DNA of 64,000 nt from Streptomyces parvus (GTDB lineage: Bacteria; Actinomycetota; Actinomycetes; Streptomycetales; Streptomycetaceae), in assembly GCF_014648875.1 (NCBI RefSeq), contig NZ_BMRY01000001.1:417304-481303 (forward strand). Reading direction: 5' to 3'. Below are positions 58,525 through 64,000 of the stretch, one piece after another. A model generated the notes under the pieces. The model did no database searches. It was given only the letters and a program-made list of their open reading frames with translations, and was not told the origin of the DNA. The first letter of the stretch is position 1, and every line of letters begins with the position of its first letter. The position numbers and the translations under genes are program-made.

Positions 58525-58569
58525 GTTGTCACAACGACGAGCGGTGCCCATAGTCACCGTTGTCACGAC
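58525..58569 (-). promoter_or_regulatory. Pair of GTTGT-C-ACRAC palindromes in the amfT promoter region
   Basis: GTTGTCACAAC at 58525-58535 and GTTGTCACGAC at 58559-58569, centres 34 bp apart (about three turns). A likely binding site for AmfR; not checked against the known site. Confidence 0.5.
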
Positions 58570-58693
58570 TCGTACATGCGCGCCAACCATGCGGAGCGCA
58601 CCACGTACTGATGCGTATCCGCTCGTCGCCCCGCCCTGAAGGGGCGAAGGCCAGGGGCGCGTGGGGGCGTGCACCGGGCGCTTTCGGCTCTGC

Positions 58694-59674
58694 TCAGCCC
58701 GCGCCGTGCACCAGGACGTCGCCCGACTCCGTACGGAAATAGAGCACGGAGCGGCCCGCCCGGCGGCGGCGGACCAGCCCGGCGTCCAGCAGGATCCGCA
58801 GATGGCGGCCGACCGAACCCAGCCCCTGGCCGGTCAGCGCGACGAGCTGCGTGGTGCTGAGCGGTGAGGCCAGCAGCACCAGGACGGCCGCCCGTGCGGG
58901 CCCGATCAGCGCGCCCAGGGCGGCGGGGACGGGAACGCGTCCGGCAGCCTCGGCGAGTACGCCGGAACACGGGTAGACCAGCCCGTACCGGTGCGGGATG
59001 TCCCAGCAGACCCAGGACCGGTCCGGGGTGACGGGGATGAACAGCAGCTGGGCGCGGTCCAGTTCGCGGGGCGGGTTGTCGTAGGTGTTGATCTGCAACC
59101 GGCTGTCTCCCAGCCAACGGACCCCGGGCCGCATGCCGTTCAGGGCCCCGGCCCAGCCCGCTTGCCCCAACTGGGCGGTACGGGCCACCACATCGGCCTC
59201 CAGGATCCGCCGCCGTCTCGGCCAGTCGGGCAGCACGGTGTGCGTCCAGACCCACTCCACGGCATCGGCGGCGCGCTCGGCCGGATCGTCCCGGTCCAGC
59301 GCGGCGGGCAGCGGCCCGCCCAGCGCCACGGCCAGATCGGCGCGCGCCCGGTCGGGCGGGGTGGCCCGGACCCGCGCCAGCTCCTCGGCGAAGGAGGGCG
59401 GCGCCTGGCCGGGCGGGGCGGGGACCGGTACGGGGGTGAGGAAGTCGGCGGTCCAGCGGGGCGCGAGGGCGGAGCGGATCACCAGCGCGGAGACCGGGTC
59501 GTCGGCCGCCCGCCGCCGGTACGCGGGCAGATGGGTCTCCAGCCAGGCGCGCTCCCCCGGGTGCGCGGCGGTGGCCCGCTCCAGGAGCATCAGGCTCGCG
59601 ACGGTCTCCGCGAACGGCGAGACGACGAACCGGCTGCTCGCGAGCGTGTCCGCACTGACCTGCCACCAGCCCAC
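58694..59674 (-). CDS. ArsR-type winged-helix transcriptional regulator
   Basis: 326 residues from GTG 59674 (59683 also possible). The long N-terminal part (~240 residues, conserved segments ASSRFVVSPFAETVASLMLL, RWLGDSRLQINTYD and LLFIPVTPDRSWVCWDIPHR) is typical of DUF5937-like extensions. The C-terminal ~75 residues are the HTH (VLVLLASPLSTTQLVALTGQ, GLGSVGRHLRILLDAGLVRR, RRAGRSVLYF). There are no metal Cys, so a non-metal ligand is likely. It is divergent from an MFS gene and probably represses it. Confidence 0.85.
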   Translation of the reverse strand: MGWWQVSADTLASSRFVVSPFAETVASLMLLERATAAHPGERAWLETHLPAYRRRAADDPVSALVIRSALAPRWTADFLTPVPVPAPPGQAPPSFAEELARVRATPPDRARADLAVALGGPLPAALDRDDPAERAADAVEWVWTHTVLPDWPRRRRILEADVVARTAQLGQAGWAGALNGMRPGVRWLGDSRLQINTYDNPPRELDRAQLLFIPVTPDRSWVCWDIPHRYGLVYPCSGVLAEAAGRVPVPAALGALIGPARAAVLVLLASPLSTTQLVALTGQGLGSVGRHLRILLDAGLVRRRRAGRSVLYFRTESGDVLVHGAG

Positions 59675-59784
59675 GCACACCACCGCCCCGTTCCCTGTCA
59701 GCCCTGTCCGGCGGGCCTGTCCCCCCTGTCCGCCCCGGGCCGCCCCGGTTCAGGAAACCCCCGGGCGACCCGCCCGCCCCAGGC

Positions 59785-59802
59785 TTTCGCGTCCGCGCGA
59801 AA
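59785..59802. promoter_or_regulatory. Inverted repeat, candidate operator of the ArsR-type regulator
   Basis: TTTCGCG-TCCG-CGCGAAA, perfect 7-bp arms, in the divergent promoter region ~38 bp before the MFS start codon. Confidence 0.5.
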
Positions 59803-59840
59803 CAGTACGGCTCCGGTGACGGTGTCCGGAGACTCCCCCC

Positions 59841-61094
59841 ATGCGCACCTACCGCGAACTCTTCCGGACCCCGGAGTTCACCCCCTTCTTCGCCGCCGCC
59901 TCCGTGCAGACGGCCGCCCAGACCGCGACCGGTCTGGCCCTGGGCACCCTCGTGTACGCGCGGACGGGATCGCCCCTCCTGTCGGCGCTGGCGATGTTCG
60001 GACCGTCGCTGGCCCAGGTGGCCGGGGCGCTGACCCTGCTGTCGGCGGCGGACCGGCTGCCGCCGCGCGCCGCGCTGACCGCTCTCGCCCTGCTGTCGGC
60101 GGGGGCCGCCTGTGTGCAGGCCGTCCCCGGGCTGCCGTTGCGGGCGGCGTTCGCGGTTCTGCTGGTGATGGGGGTGGCCGCGTCGCCGGGCGGAGGTGTG
60201 CGGTACGGGCTGCTCAACGAGATCGTGCCGCGCGAGGGGTTCCTCCTCGGCCGCTCGGTGCTGAACATGGCGGGCGGCGCGATGCAGATCTGCGGATTCG
60301 CGGTGGGCGGGGCACTGGTGGCCGTGTTCTCGGCGCGCGGCACGCTGCTGATCGGGGCGGCCCTGTACGTCGGCGCGGCGGCCGTGACCCGGCTCGGGCT
60401 GACCGCCCGGCCGGCCAGGGCGACCGGCCGCCCCTCGGTCCGGGAGACCTGGCGGACGAACGCGTCACTCTGGTCGTCCACGCCGCGCAGGTACGTCCTC
60501 CTCGCCCTCTGGGTCCCCAACGGGCTCGTCGTGGGCTGCGAGTCCCTGTACGTGGCGTACGCGCCCGGGCACGCCGGGCTCCTCTTCGCCGGCGGGGCCC
60601 TGGGGATGCTCGCCGGGGACACGCTGGTCGGGCGGTTCGTCACAACCCGGTGGCGGACCCGGCTGGGAGCTCCGTTGCGGCTGCTGCTGGCCGCGCCCTA
60701 CCTGCTCTTCGCGCTGGGCCCGGGGCTGCCCCTCGCCCTGGCGGTGGTCGTCGTGGCGAGTGTCGGCTTCGCCGCGAGCCTGCTGCTCCAGGAACGGCTG
60801 CTGGCCCTCACCCCGCAGGAGCTGAGCGGCCAGGCGCTCGGGCTCAGCTCCTCGGGGATGCTCGCGATGCAGGGGGTGGGCGCGGCCGTGGCGGGCGGAA
60901 TCGCCCAGCTGACCTCCCCCGCGACGGGCATGGCGGCGGTCGCGGGGCTCTCGGTGGCGGTGACGCTGGCGCTGGCCCCGGGGCTGCGTACGCCGGCCGA
61001 CACCGACGGGGGCAGACTGCTCGAAGGGGACGGATCACCGCGAGCGTCCCGTACACCCCGCACCGCACACCCCGCACCGGAAGAGACGACATGA
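59841..61094 (+). CDS. MFS transporter
   Basis: 417 residues from ATG 59841. About twelve hydrophobic helices; GGGVRYGLLNEIVPREGFLL and LLQERLLALTPQELSGQALG are family-like loops. The architecture resembles enterobactin-exporter/antibiotic-efflux MFS proteins. The C-terminus has a ~30-residue Arg/Thr/Pro-rich tail. The stop overlaps the acetyltransferase ATG (ATGA), so export and acetylation may be coupled. Regulated probably by the divergent ArsR-type protein. Confidence 0.85.
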   Translation: MRTYRELFRTPEFTPFFAAASVQTAAQTATGLALGTLVYARTGSPLLSALAMFGPSLAQVAGALTLLSAADRLPPRAALTALALLSAGAACVQAVPGLPLRAAFAVLLVMGVAASPGGGVRYGLLNEIVPREGFLLGRSVLNMAGGAMQICGFAVGGALVAVFSARGTLLIGAALYVGAAAVTRLGLTARPARATGRPSVRETWRTNASLWSSTPRRYVLLALWVPNGLVVGCESLYVAYAPGHAGLLFAGGALGMLAGDTLVGRFVTTRWRTRLGAPLRLLLAAPYLLFALGPGLPLALAVVVVASVGFAASLLLQERLLALTPQELSGQALGLSSSGMLAMQGVGAAVAGGIAQLTSPATGMAAVAGLSVAVTLALAPGLRTPADTDGGRLLEGDGSPRASRTPRTAHPAPEETT

Positions 61095-61675
61095 GCGACA
61101 ACGCCAGGCCCAGCCAGAAGGAAGCCATGCTCGCCGGCGAGCTGTACCTCGCCGACGACCCCGAACTGGCGGCGGAGGCCCTGCACGCGGCCGTGCTGAG
61201 CGAGCGCTACAACGCCACGTCGGCCGCCGACCCCGAGGCCCGGCGCGCGGTCCTGGCCGAGCTGCTCGGCGAGGTGGGCGAGGGCGTGGAGGTACGGCCG
61301 CCACTGCGGGTCGACTACGGCTACCGGACCACCATCGGTCCGCGTACGTTCGTCAACTTCGGCGCGGTCCTCCTGGACGTCGCCCGCATCACCGTCGGCG
61401 CGGACGTCCAGATGGGCCCGAACGTCCAGCTGCTCACCCCGACCCACCCCATCGACCCCGAGCAGCGCCGCGCCAAGTGGGAGGCGGCCGAGCCGATCAC
61501 CATCGGCGACAACGTGTGGCTGGGCGGCGGGGTGATCGTCTGCCCCGGGGTGACCATCGGCGAGAACACGGTGGTCGGCGCGGGGGCGGTCGTCACGAAG
61601 GACCTGCCGGCGAACGTCGTGGCAGTCGGCAACCCGGCCCGGGTGATTCGGACGATCGGCGAGCCGGAGGCGTAA
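61091..61675 (+). CDS. Maltose/galactoside-type O-acetyltransferase
   Basis: 194 residues from ATG 61091 (ATGA overlap with the MFS stop). Left-handed beta-helix hexapeptide enzyme: the N-terminal maltose-acetyltransferase domain (MLAGELYLADDPEL) is followed by the repeats, the active-site His in QLLTPTHPIDPEQR, and GDNVWLGGGVIVCPGVTIGE. It transfers acetyl from acetyl-CoA to a sugar or other hydroxyl. Its fixed partner MFS gene suggests modification and efflux of the same compound. Confidence 0.92.
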   Translation: MSDNARPSQKEAMLAGELYLADDPELAAEALHAAVLSERYNATSAADPEARRAVLAELLGEVGEGVEVRPPLRVDYGYRTTIGPRTFVNFGAVLLDVARITVGADVQMGPNVQLLTPTHPIDPEQRRAKWEAAEPITIGDNVWLGGGVIVCPGVTIGENTVVGAGAVVTKDLPANVVAVGNPARVIRTIGEPEA

Positions 61676-61773
61676 CCCACCGGCGCTCTCCGGCAGATCG
61701 GCACTCTCCGGCAGACCGACGCTCCCCACACCCGTACGGTCACGCCGCCCGTACGGTCACGCCGCCCGTAAGG

Positions 61774-62280
61774 TCACGCCGCCCGCCAGGCATCCGTGAC
61801 GCACGAGACCTCGAAGTGCCACCAGCCCTCGTCGCGCCCCCGGGTGAGTAGCGCCTTCACCCCGCGCAGATCCGCGCCGCCCGGCACGGTCACGGCGACC
61901 AGCGGAAAATCGGCGCTGAAGACCTCGCCCGTGAGCCCAAAACCGGCGAGCCGCTCGTGCACGGCCCGCGCGTCGTGCCCGAGCGGACCGTCCGGCACGG
62001 GCAGCACCCGTACGGTGCAGTTGCCCGAGTCCGCCACCCGCTCGCCGGCCCAGTGCACCCCGTCGCCGTCCGTCCGGAACCGTACGGTCTCGCCCTCCGC
62101 GACCCCGTCCCGCAGGAAGGGCACGTTGTCCACCCGCGCGGTGTCCGGGCCGAGCCGCGTCGCCCACAGCCCCTCCGTCTCGTACGGCAGCGGCCCGTCC
62201 TCGCGCGGGGCCAGCCGGAACCAGACCTTGATCTGATCGGCTTCGCCGGACGGGCGCTCCGGGCGGGCGGGGGAACTCAT
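61774..62280 (-). CDS. DUF4265 protein
   Basis: 168 residues from ATG 62280. The DUF4265 pattern is visible: IKVWFRLAPREDGPLPYETE, LWATRLGPDTARVDNVPFL, ETVRFRTDGDGVHWAG and NCTVRVLPVP. Probably two similar small alpha/beta halves. DUF4265 proteins are often found with contact-dependent or immunity-like clusters, but nothing of that kind is adjacent. Cytoplasmic; function unknown. Convergent with the acetyltransferase gene. Confidence 0.82.
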   Translation of the reverse strand: MSSPARPERPSGEADQIKVWFRLAPREDGPLPYETEGLWATRLGPDTARVDNVPFLRDGVAEGETVRFRTDGDGVHWAGERVADSGNCTVRVLPVPDGPLGHDARAVHERLAGFGLTGEVFSADFPLVAVTVPGGADLRGVKALLTRGRDEGWWHFEVSCVTDAWRAA

Positions 62281-62589
62281 GGCCCCATGGTCCCCCGCGC
62301 CCGGCACGTCCGCCTGTCCACGACCACCGCCACCACCACGACCAGGCACGGCATCAGCTCCTGAAGTCAGCGCCTGCCACCCATAGCTCCGGTACCGCCA
62401 ATTTCCCGACATTCAGGGCCAGTTGTTGGATTCAGCCGCATCTTCCGAGGCTCCTGACGCACACCTCTTGACGCGTACAGGCCCACAGGGGAAACATCGG
62501 CGTAACGAGAGAGCGCTCTCCCAGGGCCTCCCCCAGGCTCTCTCGCCCGTTCGTCGTGCACATGTACCACGACCCAGGAGACGTACCTC
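62281..62589 (+). other. Intergenic region upstream of the GH55-type gene
   Basis: About 309 bp between divergent genes. It contains the LacI-type palindrome at 62509-62520 and, downstream, the ribosome site AGGAGA. No other gene is seen. Confidence 0.45.
62509..62520. promoter_or_regulatory. LacI-family operator-like palindrome
   Basis: GAGAGCGCTCTC, perfect 12-bp palindrome with central CpG (GAGCGCTC core), ~70 bp before the start codon of a carbohydrase gene. Sites of this form are bound by CebR/BglR-type LacI repressors in Streptomyces. Confidence 0.65.
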
Positions 62590-64000
62590 ATGCATGCTCC
62601 CCCCACTCCCCCCACCGCCCCACGCACCCGCCTCCGCACCCGGGCCCTCGGATTCGCCGCGCTCGCCGTGGCGATGCTGATGTCCGTGCCCACGGCCCAG
62701 ACCGCCTTCGGCGAGGAGGCCAAGGCCGTGCCGGGCGGCGGCGACCTCGGGCCGAACGTCCATGTCTTCGACCCGTCGACGCCCGATATCCAGGGCAAGG
62801 TCGACGAGATCTTCAAGAAGCAGGAGTCCGCGCAGTTCGGCCTCGACCGCCACGCGCTGATGTTCAAGCCGGGCACGTACGACAACATCAACGCGCAGAT
62901 CGGCTTCTACACCCAGATCGCGGGGCTCGGCCTCAACCCGAACGACACCACGTTCAACGGTGATGTGACCGTCGACGCGGGCTGGTTCGACGGCAACGCG
63001 ACGCAGAACTTCTGGCGTTCGGCGGAGAACCTGACGCTCAACCCGGTCTCCGGCACCAACCGCTGGGCGGTCTCCCAGGCGGCGCCCTTCCGCCGGATGC
63101 ACGTCAAGGGCGGGCTGAACCTCGCCCCCGACGGTTACGGCTGGGCCAGCGGCGGCTACATCGCCGACTCCAAGATCGACGGCGAGGTGGGCCCGTACTC
63201 GCAGCAGCAGTGGTACACCCGCGACAGCTCGGTCGGCGGCTGGGTCAACGGCGTCTGGAACATGACGTTCTCGGGCGTCGAGGGCGCACCGGCCAACAGC
63301 TTCCCCGAGCCGCCGTACACCACGCTGGAGACCACACCCATCTCGCGCGAGAAGCCCTTCCTCCACCTCGACGGGGACGACTACAAGGTCTTCGTCCCGG
63401 AGAAGCGTGAGAACGCGCGTGGCGTCTCATGGGCCGACGGCACCCCGGCCGGCGAGTCGATCCCGCTGGACCGGTTCTACGTCGTGAAGGAGGGGGCGGA
63501 CGCCGCCACGATCAACGCGGCCGTGGAGCAGGGCCTCCACCTGCTCTTCACGCCCGGCGTCTACCACATCGACGAGACGATCAACATCAATCGCGCGGAC
63601 ACCGTGGCCCTGGGCCTCGGCCTGGCCACGATCATCCCGGACAACGGGGTGACCGCGATCAAGGTCGGTGACGTGGACGGCGTGAAGCTCGCGGGCCTCC
63701 TGGTAGACGCGGGCCCGGTGAACTCCGAGACGCTGATCGAGGTCGGCCCCGAGAACGCCTCGGCCGACCACTCCGCCAACCCCACGTCACTGCAGGACGT
63801 GTTCGTGCGGATCGGTGGCGCGGGCCCCGGCAAGGCGACCACGAGCATCGTCGTCAACAGCGACGACACGATCATCGACCACACCTGGGTGTGGCGGGCG
63901 GACCACGGTGAGGGCTGGGGCTGGGAGACCAACCGGGCCGACTACGGGGTCCGGGTGAACGGTGACGACGTCCTGGCGACCGGGCTGTTCGTGGAGCACT
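62590..64000 (+). CDS. Secreted GH55-type exo-beta-1,3-glucanase (laminarinase), N-terminal 470 residues
   Basis: Starts at ATG 62590 (AGGAGA upstream) and runs off the window; the frame is open throughout. A signal peptide with a basic RTRLRTRALG and a hydrophobic stretch ends near AFG. The mature part matches, from memory, Streptomyces laminarinase Lam55A: GGDLGPNVHVFDPSTPDIQG, QNFWRSAENLTLNP, GPYSQQQWYTRDSSVGGW, SIVVNSDDTIIDHTWVWRAD. It is a two-lobed right-handed parallel beta-helix. Streptomyces homologues are often mislabelled adenylyl cyclase or coagulation-factor protein. It should release glucose from beta-1,3-glucans such as fungal walls. Confidence 0.85.
   Translation, partial: MHAPPTPPTAPRTRLRTRALGFAALAVAMLMSVPTAQTAFGEEAKAVPGGGDLGPNVHVFDPSTPDIQGKVDEIFKKQESAQFGLDRHALMFKPGTYDNINAQIGFYTQIAGLGLNPNDTTFNGDVTVDAGWFDGNATQNFWRSAENLTLNPVSGTNRWAVSQAAPFRRMHVKGGLNLAPDGYGWASGGYIADSKIDGEVGPYSQQQWYTRDSSVGGWVNGVWNMTFSGVEGAPANSFPEPPYTTLETTPISREKPFLHLDGDDYKVFVPEKRENARGVSWADGTPAGESIPLDRFYVVKEGADAATINAAVEQGLHLLFTPGVYHIDETININRADTVALGLGLATIIPDNGVTAIKVGDVDGVKLAGLLVDAGPVNSETLIEVGPENASADHSANPTSLQDVFVRIGGAGPGKATTSIVVNSDDTIIDHTWVWRADHGEGWGWETNRADYGVRVNGDDVLATGLFVEH

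Overview
The window is high-GC chromosomal DNA of a Streptomyces, probably of the S. griseus group. Signs are strong GC bias at third codon positions, frequent GTG starts, TTA almost absent from genes, and an amfTSBA/amfR locus. The AmfS-type precursor matches, from memory, the S. griseus AmfS peptide. I saw no rRNA, tRNA, CRISPR, integrase or insertion sequence; the window reads as core chromosome with a few accessory inserts.

Layout. 2-5136: C-terminus of a flippase-like membrane protein and two paralogous lipoprotein peptidases of the Tap/Slp type. 5209-19873: a conserved actinobacterial block (moeZ, DUF3152 protease-like, hydrolase, TetR, DUF3107, ferritin-like, DEAD-box helicase), which I recall as Rv3206c-Rv3211 in Mycobacterium tuberculosis. 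Four minus-strand genes are inserted between moeZ and DUF3152 (6487-11698). They look like a minimal Pel-like exopolysaccharide locus: GH135/spherulin-4 hydrolase, sugar epimerase, polytopic membrane protein and a PelF/DUF3492 glycosyltransferase. 20010-26579: TM2 protein, hydrolase, NYN nuclease-like protein, a 50-residue protein behind a structured leader, MarC, PHP phosphoesterase, DUF6758 and an MFS transporter.

26600-48695: a second conserved block resembling M. tuberculosis Rv1177-Rv1239c. It holds corA, an MgtE-N/CBS protein, DUF1003, mrp, tatB, htrA, an anti-sigma factor, an ECF sigma factor with a probable autoregulatory promoter, an O-methyltransferase, DUF3117, enoyl-CoA hydratase, tag, a FolP2-type protein, LOG, dapE, dapC and fdxA. 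The themes are envelope stress, Mg2+ handling, Tat export and lysine/diaminopimelate synthesis.

48813-51078: a GNAT acetyltransferase and a SirB1/transglutaminase-like protein. 51079-58455: the amf (SapB-type) class III lanthipeptide operon, which makes the morphogenetic surfactant for aerial hyphae. AmfT modifies AmfS, AmfB/AmfA export it, and the convergent regulator gene amfR carries a TTA codon (bldA dependence). 58694-61675: an ArsR-type regulator divergent from an MFS transporter plus an acetyltransferase. 61774-64000: a DUF4265 protein and the start of a secreted GH55-type beta-1,3-glucanase behind a LacI-type palindrome.

Regulation seen in the sequence: at least six promoters have TANNNT boxes 6-7 nt before the start codon (leaderless mRNAs). 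There are several long GC-rich hairpin terminators, a CTG start for the helicase, and a possible ATT start for the O-methyltransferase.
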